Assembly (NCBI GenBank): GCA_017552985.1
Contig: JAFZNO010000032.1
Coordinates: 16,350 to 80,349, forward strand
Reading direction: 5' to 3'
DNA from: Lachnospiraceae bacterium
GTDB lineage: Bacteria > Bacillota > Clostridia > Lachnospirales > Lachnospiraceae
DNA: 64,000 nt
In this document: positions 50,923 to 60,561 of the stretch, piece after piece
How positions within the stretch are numbered: position 1 is the stretch's first letter
How the letters are laid out: each line of letters opens with the position of its first letter
The notes under the pieces: generated by a model
Database searches by the model: none
The model's input: only the letters and a program-made list of their open reading frames with translations
What the model was told of the DNA's origin: nothing
Position numbers and translations under genes: made by a program

Positions 50923-53013
50923 TTACTTCTGGGCAACGTCCTTCATGGAGAAGCTGATTCTGCCCATCTTGTCCTTGCCAAGGCAAACAACGGTAACTAC
51001 GTCGCCGAGGGTCAGGTAATCCTCTACGCGCTCCACTCTCTCCTTCGCGATCTTGGAGATGTGAACCATGCCTTCCTTGCCAGGTGCAAACTCGATGAAT
51101 GCGCCGAACTCCTTGATGCTGACAACCTTGCCCTTGAAGATCTGACCTTCTTCGAAGTCGGTCACGATCATCTGAACCATGTCCTGAGCCTTTGCCATCA
51201 TCTCCTTGTCGGTACCGCAGATGCTTACCATGCCATCGTCGGTGATGTCGATCTTTACGCCGGTGCGGGCAATGATCTCGTTGATGGTCTTACCTCTCTG
51301 ACCAACCACGTCACCGATCTTCTCGGGATCGATCTGCATGGAAATGATCTTGGGAGCATACTTGCCAACTTCAGGTCTGGGAGCTGCGATCGCGGGCTTC
51401 ATGCAGTTGTCCATGATGAAAAGTCTAGCCTCGCGGCAACGAGCGATGGCACCCTCAACGATGGGTCTGGTCAGACCATGGATCTTGATGTCCATCTGGA
51501 TTGCAGTAATGCCTTCGGTGGTACCGGTTACCTTGAAGTCCATGTCGCCGAAGAAGTCCTCAAGGCCCTGGATGTCGGTAAGCAGTACGAAATCGTCATC
51601 GGTATCGCCAGTTACAAGACCGCAGGAGATACCAGCTACCATTTTCTTGATGGGCACGCCTGCTGCCATCAGGGACATGCAGGATGCACAGGTGGATGCC
51701 ATGGAGGTGGATCCGTTGGACTCAAAGGTCTCGGATACGCAGCGGATGCTGTAAGGGAATTCCTCCTCGCTAGGCAGCACGGGGATCAGAGCTCTCTCTG
51801 CCAGTGCACCGTGGCCAATCTCACGTCTTCCGGGTCCGCGGGAAGGTTTGGTCTCACCAACGGAGTAGGAAGGGAAGTTATAATGATGCATGTAACGCTT
51901 GGTTACTTCGTTCTCGTCAAGGCCGTCAACCTTCTGTGCCTCGGAAAGAGGTGCAAGGGTACATACGTCGCAGATCTGGGTCTGTCCACGGGTGAACATT
52001 GCGGAACCGTGTACTCTGGGAATGATGTCAACCTCAGCAGCCAAAGGACGAATCTGGGTGATCTCACGGCCGTCAGGACGCTTGTGATCCTTCAGGATCA
52101 TCTTACGAACGGTCTTCTTCTCATACTGGTAAACTGCCTCGCCAAGGATTGCAAGCCACTCTTCCTTCTCAGCAAATGCCTCCTCAAGCTTAGCGGTGAC
52201 GTTTCTAATGTTCTCCTCGCGGGTCTGCTTCTCGTCGGTGAAGACTGCAACTTCCATCTCCTCGGGAGTAACGATCTTCTTCATCTCTTCGAACATCTCA
52301 GCAGGAATTGCGCAGCTGGTGTACTCATGCTTCTTCTTGCCTACCTCTGCAACGATCTTGTCGATGAATGCGATGATGGTCTGGTTGATCTCATGTGCCT
52401 TGTAAATGGCCTCGATCATCTTTGCTTCGGGAATTTCGTTTGCGCCGGCCTCGATCATGATCACCTTTTCACGGGTGGATGCAACGGTCAGGTTCAGGTC
52501 GCCTTCCTTCCACTGCTTTTGGGAAGGATTTACGATCAGCTCGCCGTCTACCATGCCCATCTGGGTCATAGCGCAGGGACCGTCAAAAGGAATGTCGGAA
52601 ATGCAGGTAGCGATGGCTGCACCGATCATGGCAACCAGCTCGGGTCTGCACTCGGGATCAACGCTCATTACCATGTTGTTCAGGGTAACGTCGTTGCGGT
52701 AATCCTTGGGGAACAGGGGACGCATGGGTCTGTCGATAACGCGGCTGGTCAGGATTGCGTTCTCGCTTGCCTTGCCCTCACGCTTGTTGAAACCGCCGGG
52801 GATCTTTCCTACGGCATACATCTTCTCCTCATACTCAACGCTCAGGGGGAAGAAATCAATGCCCTCCCTGGGCTTCTCGGATGCAGTTGCGGTACACAGA
52901 ACGGTGGTGTCACCGTAGTGCATGAACGCACATCCATTGGCCTGCTTACCTACGCGGTTTACGTCAACCACGAGCTTACGGCCGCCAAGTTCCATTTCAT
53001 AGCTCTTGTACAT
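50923..53013 (-). CDS. pnp: polynucleotide phosphorylase
   Basis: 696 residues, the usual length. Two RNase PH domains (about 10-230 and 310-530), a KH domain (about 550-610, with VVGQRGKTINEIIARTG) and a C-terminal S1 domain (about 620-690, IFKGKVVSIKEFGAFIEFAPGKEGMVHISK). Degrades RNA 3' to 5' with phosphate. The ATG has AAGGAGG six bases upstream. Downstream of rpsO, with a long hairpin in the intergenic leader, as in the autoregulated rpsO-pnp pairs of other bacteria. Confidence 0.98.
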   Translation of the reverse strand: MYKSYEMELGGRKLVVDVNRVGKQANGCAFMHYGDTTVLCTATASEKPREGIDFFPLSVEYEEKMYAVGKIPGGFNKREGKASENAILTSRVIDRPMRPLFPKDYRNDVTLNNMVMSVDPECRPELVAMIGAAIATCISDIPFDGPCAMTQMGMVDGELIVNPSQKQWKEGDLNLTVASTREKVIMIEAGANEIPEAKMIEAIYKAHEINQTIIAFIDKIVAEVGKKKHEYTSCAIPAEMFEEMKKIVTPEEMEVAVFTDEKQTREENIRNVTAKLEEAFAEKEEWLAILGEAVYQYEKKTVRKMILKDHKRPDGREITQIRPLAAEVDIIPRVHGSAMFTRGQTQICDVCTLAPLSEAQKVDGLDENEVTKRYMHHYNFPSYSVGETKPSRGPGRREIGHGALAERALIPVLPSEEEFPYSIRCVSETFESNGSTSMASTCASCMSLMAAGVPIKKMVAGISCGLVTGDTDDDFVLLTDIQGLEDFFGDMDFKVTGTTEGITAIQMDIKIHGLTRPIVEGAIARCREARLFIMDNCMKPAIAAPRPEVGKYAPKIISMQIDPEKIGDVVGQRGKTINEIIARTGVKIDITDDGMVSICGTDKEMMAKAQDMVQMIVTDFEEGQIFKGKVVSIKEFGAFIEFAPGKEGMVHISKIAKERVERVEDYLTLGDVVTVVCLGKDKMGRISFSMKDVAQK

Positions 53014-53092
53014 AGTACCTCCTTCTTTGGGCAGTTGCTCCGTCGCGAGCCTGACGCGAATGCGAAGCCTGCCTTTGTCTTGTATTATTTTT

Positions 53093-53201
53093 CACACAAA
53101 GCGGAGGCCTCCGAAACTACTGAAAAACACGGGATCGTCATGAGTTTTCCTTCAATTCCCATACTTTTCAGTGGTCTCGGGATTGTCCTTCCGCTTTGGG
53201 T
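53093..53201 (-). ncRNA. long leader hairpin upstream of pnp
   Basis: On the minus strand CAAAGCGGA (plus about 53189-53197) pairs with TCCGCTTTG (53097-53105), and CCGAGACCACTGAAAA (about 53164-53179) pairs with the TTTTCAG-containing arm at 53111-53127, with only G-U and single mismatches. The loop is about 35 nt. It fits an RNase-processed autoregulatory stem of pnp, though the homology is structural and inferred. Confidence 0.55.
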
Positions 53202-53221
53202 TTACCGATTCTTTTAAAGAA

Positions 53222-53262
53222 ACATAAGCGGAGCGCCCGCATGCGGGCCATCTCCGCTCTTT
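53222..53262. terminator. hairpin terminator after rpsO
   Basis: GAGCGGAG...CTCCGCT stem around the palindrome GCCCGCATGCGGGC. The T6 run is on the plus strand; on the minus strand, the rpsO direction, it is followed only by ATGTTTCTTT, so termination after rpsO may be partial and allow read-through into pnp. Confidence 0.6.
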
Positions 53263-53271
53263 TTTCCTGAA

Positions 53272-53538
53272 TTATTTTCTTAAGCCAAGCTTCTCGATCA
53301 GTGCACGATATCTCTCAAGATCCTTCTTCTTCAGGTATGCAAGAAGGCCACGTCTCTGACCTACCATCTTCAGCATTCCGCGACGGGAATGATGATCCTT
53401 GGGGTTCTCCTTCAGATGCTCGGTAAGCTCCTGGATTCTTGCGGACAGAACTGCGATCTGTACCTCAGGTGATCCGGTGTCGCCAGGGGTTCTGGCATAC
53501 TCGTTCATGATTGCGGTTTTCTTTTCCTTAGAAATCAT
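53272..53538 (-). CDS. rpsO: 30S ribosomal protein S15
   Basis: 88 residues. [48 protein letters not shown] and [10 protein letters not shown] are the S15 pattern. Binds the central domain of 16S rRNA early in assembly. The ATG at 53538 has AGGAGG nine bases upstream; the longer frame to 53574 includes its ribosome binding site. Upstream of pnp; strong promoter at 53637-53665. Confidence 0.98.
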   Translation of the reverse strand: MISKEKKTAIMNEYARTPGDTGSPEVQIAVLSARIQELTEHLKENPKDHHSRRGMLKMVGQRRGLLAYLKKKDLERYRALIEKLGLRK

Positions 53539-53574
53539 TGCTCTTTTCCTCCTAATGATATAAAATGATAACAC

Positions 53575-53636
53575 CAGGCACTAAGACTGGGTCAGAGCTG
53601 TCCCTAATCTGGGCGCCGGTTTGCTCACGCTTTTGT
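53575..53636 (-). promoter_or_regulatory. structured rpsO leader, possible S15 autoregulatory element
   Basis: The untranslated leader has several G/C-rich pairings: GGGACAG/CTGACCC-type, CTGGG with CCCAG, and AAGACTGGGTC with GACCCAGTCTT. rpsO leaders of several phyla bind S15; whether this is one cannot be shown by eye. Confidence 0.35.
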
Positions 53637-53665
53637 AGTATAACACGTTTGTATTTTCTTGTAAA
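53637..53665 (-). promoter_or_regulatory. rpsO-pnp promoter
   Basis: Minus-strand TTTACA (plus 53660-53665), 17-bp spacer, TATACT (plus 53637-53642), about 100 bp upstream of the S15 start. Confidence 0.8.
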
Positions 53666-53773
53666 GCCCCATCTTTTTTTCAATTATTCTTCTTTTCCCA
53701 CACGCAGTGACTCTCTATTTTTTGTCGCAAATTCCTTTTTATTTTACTTTATTACTTTAAACCGACAAACTAC

Positions 53774-53802
53774 TTGCAAAATTATAAATCATCCTATATA
53801 AT
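53774..53802 (+). promoter_or_regulatory. promoter of the DAHP synthase gene
   Basis: TTGCAA (53774-53779), 17-bp spacer, TATAAT (53797-53802), about 90 bp before the start. The 53539-53890 spacer otherwise holds only the divergent rpsO promoter and A/T-rich sequence. Confidence 0.75.
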
Positions 53803-53890
53803 TGTCACAGATTTGTAAGGCACGGTCAAAATCCGCATGGCAAATGGACTTTGGCGCGCTCTTTCAATCAATCAGAAAGGAAGGCTTGTC

Positions 53891-54919
53891 ATGAGTTTTG
53901 AATTTATTAGGAAATTACCCACTCCCGCAGAGATCAAGGAGGAATATCCCCTCCCCGCGGGATTAGCAGAGTTAAAGAAAAACAGAGATGCAGAGATCCG
54001 CGACGTGATCACCGGCAAAACCAACAAATTCCTTTTGATCATCGGACCCTGTTCCGCTGACAATGAGGATTCCGTATGTGATTACGTAGCACGTCTTTCC
54101 AAAGTTCAAGAAAACGTAAAGGATAAGGTTCTCTTGATCCCCCGCATCTACACCAACAAGCCCCGTACCACCGGTGAGGGCTATAAGGGCATGGTGCATC
54201 AGCCGGATCCCGAGAAAAAACCGGACCTGCTGGCAGGCCTCATCGCCATCCGCAAAATGCACATCCGCGCCATGAGCGAAACGGGACTGACCTCCGCCGA
54301 CGAAATGCTCTATCCTGAGAATTACCGTTATCTGTCCGACATTCTCTCCTATGTCGCAGTAGGTGCCCGGTCCGTTGAGGATCAGCAGCACAGACTTACC
54401 GTCAGCGGCTTTGACGTACCTGCGGGCATGAAGAATCCCACCAGCGGAGACCTGTCCGTTATGCTGAATTCCGTTTACGCCGCGCAGCACGGACATTCCT
54501 TCATCTATCGCGGCTGGGAAGTAAACACCAGCGGAAACGAGCTGGCTCACACCATCCTCCGCGGTGCTACGAACAAACACGGTCAGAACATTCCGAATTA
54601 CCATTATGAAGACATTGTTCATCTTCTGGAAATGTACCATAAGATGGATCTGAAGAACCCGGCCTGCGTCATCGACACGAACCACTCCAATTCCAACAAG
54701 CAGTTCGCCGAGCAGATCAGAATTGCCAAGGAGATCATGCACAGCCGTAAGGTAAACCCTGAGATTCACTCTCTGGTAAAGGGTCTGATGATCGAGAGCT
54801 ACATTGAGGAAGGTTCCCAAAAGGTCGGCGGCGGCATCTACGGCAAATCCATCACTGATCCCTGCCTCGGCTGGGCTGACACGGAACGTCTGATCCATGA
54901 AATCGCTGAATTTGAATAA
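53891..54919 (+). CDS. aroF: 3-deoxy-7-phosphoheptulonate (DAHP) synthase, class I
   Basis: 342 residues. Condenses phosphoenolpyruvate with erythrose 4-phosphate, opening the shikimate pathway. The AroFGH-type pattern is seen in LLIIGPCSADNEDSV, RIYTNKPRTTGEGYKG (substrate Lys and Arg), ARSVEDQQHR and the metal-binding CVIDTNHSNSNKQ and ITDPCLGW. The ATG at 53891 has AAAGGAAGG six bases upstream; the longer frame from 53837 is not used. Feedback class (Phe, Tyr or Trp) cannot be told. Confidence 0.96.
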   Translation: MSFEFIRKLPTPAEIKEEYPLPAGLAELKKNRDAEIRDVITGKTNKFLLIIGPCSADNEDSVCDYVARLSKVQENVKDKVLLIPRIYTNKPRTTGEGYKGMVHQPDPEKKPDLLAGLIAIRKMHIRAMSETGLTSADEMLYPENYRYLSDILSYVAVGARSVEDQQHRLTVSGFDVPAGMKNPTSGDLSVMLNSVYAAQHGHSFIYRGWEVNTSGNELAHTILRGATNKHGQNIPNYHYEDIVHLLEMYHKMDLKNPACVIDTNHSNSNKQFAEQIRIAKEIMHSRKVNPEIHSLVKGLMIESYIEEGSQKVGGGIYGKSITDPCLGWADTERLIHEIAEFE

Positions 54920-54933
54920 AAACTTTATTTCCT

Positions 54934-54962
54934 AACGTTGCCTGCAGGCATGCTTCTTTTTT
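54934..54962 (+). terminator. terminator of the DAHP synthase gene
   Basis: The GCCTGCAGGC hairpin followed by ATGCTTCTTTTTT, 15 bp after the stop at 54919; also close to the convergent spoIIM stop. Confidence 0.6.
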
Positions 54963-55516
54963 CAAAACCTGGAAAGAATCCCATGAAGTACGACGGGATT
55001 CCAAAAGCATTCCATGAAAATGCCAATTCCCAGAAAGAGCAAACAAAGAAGCATCCTGATCAGGCAATTTTTTTTGTGCAATGCGCACCGGTGGCTGATC
55101 CCGCGATACAATTCCATACACCACTCCATCCAAAAATAAAATCCCGGGGCATAAAAAAGCCATTGCGGAAAGATACTGGCAAAAATCAGCAGGAGCCCTT
55201 TGATTCCGTAGTTCGAAAAAGCCGTACGTGAAAATGCACCAAAACTCCACCCCATCCATATTGCCGCACCGCAGCATGCAGCCGGTGCAAGATACGTTGT
55301 CGCAAGGATTCCCAGGCCCGCGATCCATTTCCCGCGACTCCAGCAAACGCAGGGCAACAGCGCTTTGGGCTCTGGCATCTTCCCTCTTATCAATCGAAGC
55401 CTCTCCGGCGCAAGGGCGCCATCTGCCTGTCCAATAAACAAACAGCAAAGAATTCCACACAAAAAACCGGCCGCGCAAAAAGGTAACAGCGGAAGTCTTT
55501 GAATCCATTTCTTCAA
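54962..55516 (-). CDS. spoIIM: stage II sporulation protein M homologue
   Basis: About 184 residues with four to five hydrophobic segments. LPFCAAGFLCGILC, CVCWSRGKWIAGLGILATTYLAPAAC-type, GWSFGAFSRTAFSNYGIKGLLLIFASIFPQWLFYAPG (the last is the most conserved SpoIIM block) identify it. SpoIIM works with SpoIID and SpoIIP in peptidoglycan remodelling at engulfment; the strain is then likely spore-forming. The TTG at 55516 has AAGGAG eight bases upstream and is preferred; the ATG at 55540 lacks a ribosome binding site. Sequence divergent from B. subtilis, so assigned with some caution. Not next to spoIID or spoIIP. Confidence 0.78.
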   Translation of the reverse strand: MKKWIQRLPLLPFCAAGFLCGILCCLFIGQADGALAPERLRLIRGKMPEPKALLPCVCWSRGKWIAGLGILATTYLAPAACCGAAIWMGWSFGAFSRTAFSNYGIKGLLLIFASIFPQWLFYAPGFYFWMEWCMELYRGISHRCALHKKNCLIRMLLCLLFLGIGIFMECFWNPVVLHGILSRF

Positions 55517-55619
55517 AACGGTTTCTCCTTCCAACCCCATCGGGCTTTCGTCTGTCCATTTTACGCGGCCGGCATTTCATTTATGCCTAAATCTTTAATA
55601 TACCTTATGATCTTAGTTC

Positions 55620-56909
55620 TTACGCGGTCTTCTCAAGCAGCTTCTTAACGCTCACCAGCTTTACGCAGAGCACAAACAGATCCGTTGCCTGTGCCATCTC
55701 TTCCGGCGTAGGGAAAGAAGGCGCAATGCGGATGTTGCTGTCCTTGGGATCTTTTCCATAGGGATACGTTGCTCCGGCGCCCGTCAGAACAACGCCTGCT
55801 TCCTTACATTTCGCAACGATCTCCTTCGCGCATCCCTCCATGGCGTCAAAGGAAATGAAGTAACCGCCGTTGGGTTTCGTCCACTCGCCAATGCCAAGTC
55901 CGCCAAGTTCCTCGTCCAAAATATCCAATACTGCCTCAAACTTCGGGCGTAAAATCTGCGCATGCTTGATCATCTGTGCCTTGATTCCCTGGATGTCCTT
56001 AAAGTAATTTGCGTGCAACAGCTGATTGATCTTGTCATAACCAATCGTCTGGATCGTCATGGATTTCTTCATAAAATCCAGATTTCCCTTGGAAGAAGCC
56101 ACGGCTGCAATGCCGGCGCCTGCGAAACTAATCTTGGAGGTGGATGCAAACTCGTAAACCATGTCAGGATTTCCGGCCTTCTCGCACTCTCCCAAAATTT
56201 CCAACAAAGAATCTGAACGATCCTCGTAAAGATCATGCACTGCATAAGCGTTATCCCAGAAAATCCTGAAATCCTTTGCTGCAGGCTTTAATGCCGCAAA
56301 GCGCTTTACGGTCTCGTCCGAATACGTGTAACCCTGAGGATTGGAATACTTCGGAACGCACCAAATGCCCTTAATCGCGGGATCCTCGCTTACGTACTTC
56401 TCAACTAAATCCATGTCCGGTCCCTGGGGCGTCATGGGAATGGTGATCATTTCAATGCCAAAATGCTGCGTGATCGCAAAATGTCTGTCATATCCCGGCG
56501 CCGGACAAAGGAATTTCACCTGGTCCAATTTGCACCAGGGAGTAGATCCCATAACGCCGTGAGTCATGGATCTGGAAATCGTGTCGTACATGATGGGCAG
56601 GCTCGCGTTACCGCAAACGATCACGTTTTCAGGCTGTACCTGCATGATGTCTGCCATAAGCTTTTTGGCCTCGGGAATACCGTCAAGGAGTCCATAGTTT
56701 CTGGTATCCATGCCTGCAGCGGTTTTCATGCAACTCTTGGAATCCAATGCATCCAACAGTCCCATTCCCATCTCCAACTGTGCAACGGAAGGCTTTCCTC
56801 TGGACATGTCAAGCTTCAGACCCTTTTCCTTTACGATGTCAAAAGCTCTTTCCAGCTCATCATTTAAGTTCAACAATTCCTCTCTGCTTAATTCCCGATA
56901 TGCTTTCAT
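55620..56909 (-). CDS. PLP-dependent aminotransferase class I/II (PF12897 type, aspartate aminotransferase-like)
   Basis: 429 residues. N-terminus AYRELSREELLNLNDELERAF, RGKPSVAQLEMGMGLLDAL and the PLP-binding Lys in ASTSKISFAGAG; YSNPQGYTYSDETVKRFA and DNAYAVHDL cover the cofactor Asp and Tyr region. I place it in the PF12897 group (once labelled alanine-glyoxylate aminotransferase, MocR-like), members of which act as aspartate aminotransferases. The ATG has AAGGAG seven bases upstream. Own terminator region not found downstream. Confidence 0.87.
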   Translation of the reverse strand: MKAYRELSREELLNLNDELERAFDIVKEKGLKLDMSRGKPSVAQLEMGMGLLDALDSKSCMKTAAGMDTRNYGLLDGIPEAKKLMADIMQVQPENVIVCGNASLPIMYDTISRSMTHGVMGSTPWCKLDQVKFLCPAPGYDRHFAITQHFGIEMITIPMTPQGPDMDLVEKYVSEDPAIKGIWCVPKYSNPQGYTYSDETVKRFAALKPAAKDFRIFWDNAYAVHDLYEDRSDSLLEILGECEKAGNPDMVYEFASTSKISFAGAGIAAVASSKGNLDFMKKSMTIQTIGYDKINQLLHANYFKDIQGIKAQMIKHAQILRPKFEAVLDILDEELGGLGIGEWTKPNGGYFISFDAMEGCAKEIVAKCKEAGVVLTGAGATYPYGKDPKDSNIRIAPSFPTPEEMAQATDLFVLCVKLVSVKKLLEKTA

Positions 56910-57011
56910 CTTTTACTCCTTGCAAAACACTTTGGATAATCGTATACAATCATACATCTCGAATATCATACTATATGATTCTGGATTTAACAAGAGGATT
57001 TTTTAAAAAAA

Positions 57012-57047
57012 TACAAAAACACCGTACCCTTTTGGGGTACGGTGTTT
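57012..57047 (-). terminator. terminator of rny
   Basis: Minus-strand AAACACCGTACCCC-aaa-GGGTACGGTGTTTTTGTATTTTTTT hairpin, arms CACCGTACCC/GGGTACGGTG. About 50 bp after the rny stop at 57099. Confidence 0.92.
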
Positions 57048-57098
57048 TAAGCTCTTATGAAATTTTAGGTCAAACACTGTGGATCTTCTGGAATGGCA

Positions 57099-58652
57099 TT
57101 ACTTAGCGTAATCAATTACGCGGCTTTCACGAATGACGTTCACCTTGATCTGACCAGGATATTCCATCTCGGTCTCGATCTTCTTGGAAATGTCACGCGC
57201 CATCAGTACCATGTCGGCATCTGATACCTGCTCAGGTACTACCATTACGCGAACCTCACGACCTGCCTGAATTGCAAAAGATTTTTCTACACCCTTGAAA
57301 TTGTTTGTGATGTCTTCTAATTGTTTTAATCTGCTGGTATAGGTCTCCAGCGTTTCTCTTCTTGCTCCCGGTCTTGCAGCGGATATTGTATCAGCAGCTT
57401 GTACAATGCATGCAATCAGGGACGTAGGCTCCACGTCGCCGTGGTGGGATTCTACCGCGTTGATCACGACGGCATTCTCCTTATACTTCCTACAAAGCTC
57501 GGCACCCAACTGTACGTGGGAACCTTCCATCTCGCGATCGATGGATTTTCCAATGTCATGAAGCAGACCAGCTCTCTTTGCAAGTCTGACGTCGAGACCC
57601 ATTTCTGCTGCAAGCAGCCCGGATAAGTGCGCTACCTCAATGGAATGCTTCAATACGTTCTGACCATAACTGGTTCTGAACTTCATCTTTCCGAGGAGTC
57701 TCACGAGTTCGGGATGAATGCCATGCACGCCTACTTCGAGGAGTGCGGATTCGCCCTCTTCCTTGATCATGACTTCGACTTCCTTCTGTGCCTTCTCGAC
57801 GGTCTCTTCGATTCTGGCAGGATGGATTCGTCCGTCCACGATCAATTTCTCCAGCGCAATTCTTGCAACTTCACGACGAATGGGATCAAAACCGGAAAGC
57901 ACGACTGCTTCAGGCGTATCATCAATGATCAGGTCAACGCCGGTCATGGTTTCCAGAGTGCGGATGTTACGGCCTTCACGACCGATGATCCTTCCCTTCA
58001 TCTCATCGCTGGGCAACTGTACGACGGAAATCGTAGTCTCAGAGACGTAATCTGCTGCGCATCTCTGGATTGCGTTCACCACGAATTCCTTCGCCTTCTT
58101 GTCAGCTTCTTCCTTGGCCCGACTCTCCATTTCCTTGATCATCACGGCCGTTTCATGCTTCACTTCATCTTCAACAATTTTCAATAAGTAGTCATTTGCC
58201 TGTTCAGAGGTTAAGCCGGAAATTCGCTCCAGTTCCTGTAAGCGTTGCTCGTTTAACTTGGAAATCTCAACCTTCATCTTGTTCAGGTTTTCTTCCTTCG
58301 AAGCTAAACTTTGCTCGCGCTTTTCAATGGCATCTGCCTTTTTATCGATGTTTTCTTCCTTCTGCTGCAGCCTTCTCTCAGATCTCTGCGCCTCAGCCCT
58401 GCGTTCCTTGATCTCTTTGTCAAGTTCATTCTTCGTGCGAATGGACTCTTCCTTGACCTCGAGGAGCGCTTCACGCTTCTTCGCTTCCGCAGTCTTTAAG
58501 GCTTCGTCGATAATGCTTCTCGCTTTGTCCTCGGCCTTTCCAATCGTCTCTTCCATTTTCCTCTTCTGCACGGAAGCGGAAAGAAAGCTAGAAATTACTG
58601 CGGTTACGGCTACTGCTCCCAGAAGAATCATCAGCCATACAAAATCAGGCAT
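57099..58652 (-). CDS. rny: ribonuclease Y
   Basis: 517 residues. Membrane-anchored endoribonuclease that starts mRNA decay. N-terminal membrane helix (about 5-24), long charged coiled coil (about 30-190), KH domain (about 205-270, [17 protein letters not shown]), and HD domain (about 330-430, [17 protein letters not shown] and [10 protein letters not shown]). Starts at ATG, preceded by AAGGAGG. Downstream of recX, in the usual clostridial order. Confidence 0.97.
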   Translation of the reverse strand: MPDFVWLMILLGAVAVTAVISSFLSASVQKRKMEETIGKAEDKARSIIDEALKTAEAKKREALLEVKEESIRTKNELDKEIKERRAEAQRSERRLQQKEENIDKKADAIEKREQSLASKEENLNKMKVEISKLNEQRLQELERISGLTSEQANDYLLKIVEDEVKHETAVMIKEMESRAKEEADKKAKEFVVNAIQRCAADYVSETTISVVQLPSDEMKGRIIGREGRNIRTLETMTGVDLIIDDTPEAVVLSGFDPIRREVARIALEKLIVDGRIHPARIEETVEKAQKEVEVMIKEEGESALLEVGVHGIHPELVRLLGKMKFRTSYGQNVLKHSIEVAHLSGLLAAEMGLDVRLAKRAGLLHDIGKSIDREMEGSHVQLGAELCRKYKENAVVINAVESHHGDVEPTSLIACIVQAADTISAARPGARRETLETYTSRLKQLEDITNNFKGVEKSFAIQAGREVRVMVVPEQVSDADMVLMARDISKKIETEMEYPGQIKVNVIRESRVIDYAK

Positions 58653-58734
58653 TTCTGGAGCACCTCCTTATGAAATTTTCACAGTTCAAAAGCAATTCAC
58701 AACACTTCAATGATAAACGCAAATTATTGGTATG

Positions 58735-59352
58735 TCAAGTATAAGAATGAAAAATTGCTTTTCTAATACAATCTGCCGAAAATCCCTTGCGCATCAAAAA
58801 TGCATACTCCCGATTCTGTTCGGAAACGGTGGCGCTTTGCGGGTCGAACCCTCGTTTTCTAAACAATTCCCGGATCATTTGATCCTCATCCTGAACGCCG
58901 CCGGCTGCCTCCCATTCAGCAAATGCCTGTTCTACCACGTCCTCGGGAATTCCCTTTGTCCTAAGATCCTGCTCCATTCTAAGGCGGGACCTGCTCTCCT
59001 GATGGCACTGTATATAATCCAAGGCAAAGCGCAGGTCATCCGTATAATGATAAGATGCCACGTAATCCAGGGCTTCCTGAACGATTTCCTCCGGATAGCC
59101 GCCCTCCCGCAATTTTTCCCGAAGCTTCGCAGTAGTATAATCCTTCTTTAACAGCAAATTCATTGCCCGAAGTTTCGCCCTCTTTGGCAAAATTTCCTTT
59201 ATGATCGTCTCGTAGTCTTTTTCGCTCAGTTCCTCTCCCACTTGCAGGTGAAAGCGACGAAGTTCGCCCTTGTACAAAACAAAGGCGAACTCCCCGTCAA
59301 TGCTGATCCTGCTTCGGGATTTGGTCACGTCCTCAATTCCCGTAATGATCAT
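58735..59352 (-). CDS. recX: regulatory protein RecX
   Basis: 205 residues. Modulates RecA filaments. Three helical RecX repeats: LRAMNLLLKKDYTTAKLREKLREGGYPEEIVQEALDYV-type first repeat at about 60-110, then residues 115-160 and 165-205. An N-terminal strand-rich extension is typical of Firmicute RecX. Starts 15 bp after recA, so co-transcribed and SOS-controlled. Confidence 0.92.
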   Translation of the reverse strand: MIITGIEDVTKSRSRISIDGEFAFVLYKGELRRFHLQVGEELSEKDYETIIKEILPKRAKLRAMNLLLKKDYTTAKLREKLREGGYPEEIVQEALDYVASYHYTDDLRFALDYIQCHQESRSRLRMEQDLRTKGIPEDVVEQAFAEWEAAGGVQDEDQMIRELFRKRGFDPQSATVSEQNREYAFLMRKGFSADCIRKAIFHSYT

Positions 59353-59367
59353 TCCTATTTTCCTCGC

Positions 59368-60411
59368 TTACTCCTCAGGTAAACCATCGGATGCCTGTTC
59401 TCCGTTCAGATTAAAATGTGCCCTGATCTTCTCCTCGATCTCATCGCAAACTACCGGATTATCCTTAAGGTATTGCTTTGCGTTTTCGCGTCCCTGGCCG
59501 ATCTTCTCACCTTGATAAGCATACCATGCGCCGGACTTATTCACTACGTTGATGGATGCTGCCAGATCCAGAATGTCACCCGCGGTGGAAATTCCTTCTC
59601 CGAACATGATGTCGAACTCTGCTTCCTTGAAGGGAGGCGCCACCTTATTCTTTACAACCTTTACGCGGGTACGGTTACCGATCACCTCGCCGCCCTGCTT
59701 CAGGGATTCGATGCGGCGTACGTCCAAACGCACGGAAGCATAGAATTTCAGTGCGCGACCGCCAGTCGTCGTCTCCGGATTTCCAAACATCACGCCGATC
59801 TTCTCACGGAGCTGGTTAATAAACACCACGGTACAGTTGGACTTGCTGATCACGGCCGTCAGCTTACGCAATGCCTGGGACATTAGTCTCGCCTGCAATC
59901 CCACGTGGCTGTCGCCCATGTCTCCGTCGATTTCCGCCTTGGGAACCAGCGCTGCAACGGAGTCAACTACCACGATGTCCATTGCTCCGGAACGTACCAT
60001 GGTCTCCGTGATCTCCATCGCCTGCTCGCCGTTATCCGGCTGGGAAATATAGAGGTCGTCAATGTTTACGCCAATATTCTTTGCATATACGGGATCCAGC
60101 GCATGCTCCGCGTCGATGAAGCCGGCAATGCCGCCGCGCTTTTGCACTTCCGCGATCATGTGCAGGGTTACCGTCGTCTTACCACTGGATTCAGGTCCGT
60201 AAATCTCAATGATCCTTCCCTTGGGAATTCCGCCAAGTCCAAGGGCAATGTCAAGGCTTAAGGATCCAGTGGGGATCGTCTCCACGTTCATCTTTGCGGA
60301 AGGATCGCCAAGGCGCATCACCGTTCCCTTGCCATACTGCTTTTCAATCTGACTGAGCGCTGCGTCCAGCGCCTTCATCTTGTCTTCTTTTTCCATTCGC
60401 TTTTCATCCAT
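59368..60411 (-). CDS. recA: recombinase RecA
   Basis: About 347 residues from the chosen start. DNA-strand exchange and LexA co-protease. Walker [37 protein letters not shown], the L2 region and [32 protein letters not shown] are all standard. The start is uncertain: ATGs at 60465, 60432, 60411 and 60396 are in frame downstream of the promoter. I pick 60411 (GGATGA about ten bases upstream) as the conserved family part begins soon after. ATG 60396 would give the family's usual length. Controlled by two LexA boxes. Confidence 0.96.
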   Translation of the reverse strand: MDEKRMEKEDKMKALDAALSQIEKQYGKGTVMRLGDPSAKMNVETIPTGSLSLDIALGLGGIPKGRIIEIYGPESSGKTTVTLHMIAEVQKRGGIAGFIDAEHALDPVYAKNIGVNIDDLYISQPDNGEQAMEITETMVRSGAMDIVVVDSVAALVPKAEIDGDMGDSHVGLQARLMSQALRKLTAVISKSNCTVVFINQLREKIGVMFGNPETTTGGRALKFYASVRLDVRRIESLKQGGEVIGNRTRVKVVKNKVAPPFKEAEFDIMFGEGISTAGDILDLAASINVVNKSGAWYAYQGEKIGQGRENAKQYLKDNPVVCDEIEEKIRAHFNLNGEQASDGLPEE

Positions 60412-60511
60412 GAATTTGTCATCCGCTTTCATATGCGTTTTCTTTGTCGCCCGGAACCGTTCCATTCCTAGGCTTTTCCCCTCTCTTTGCCCCTTGGGCA
60501 ATACTTTTTGG

Positions 60512-60550
60512 GAACAAATGTTCGTTGTTGTTATCATAAAACATTTGTTC
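60512..60550 (-). promoter_or_regulatory. twin LexA (SOS) boxes at recA
   Basis: GAACAAATGTTC (60512-60523) matches the Gram-positive SOS box GAACN4GTTC exactly, and its near copy AAACATTTGTTC (60539-60550) matches on the other strand as GAACAAATGTTT. They are spaced 27 bp centre to centre and flank the -10. Confidence 0.8.
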
Positions 60551-60561
60551 GATTTTGTCAA
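60533..60561 (-). promoter_or_regulatory. recA promoter
   Basis: Minus-strand TTGACA (plus 60556-60561), 17-bp spacer, TATGAT (plus 60533-60538). One LexA box covers the spacer. Start sites of translation upstream of about 60526 are excluded by it. Confidence 0.85.

Noticed and set aside
51061-53217. A 718-codon open frame on the plus strand over pnp
   Set aside because: It is the mirror of a long, conserved minus-strand gene with strong codon bias; the product is Cys/His/Leu-rich and has no domain. No ribosome binding site.
53222-53262. Plus-strand terminator between pnp and rpsO taken as evidence of a plus-strand gene
   Set aside because: No plus-strand coding gene ends there; the hairpin is palindromic and serves the minus strand, at best weakly.
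58830-58850. GGTCGAACCC resembles a tRNA T-arm
   Set aside because: It is inside recX in frame and no acceptor or anticodon arm is nearby.
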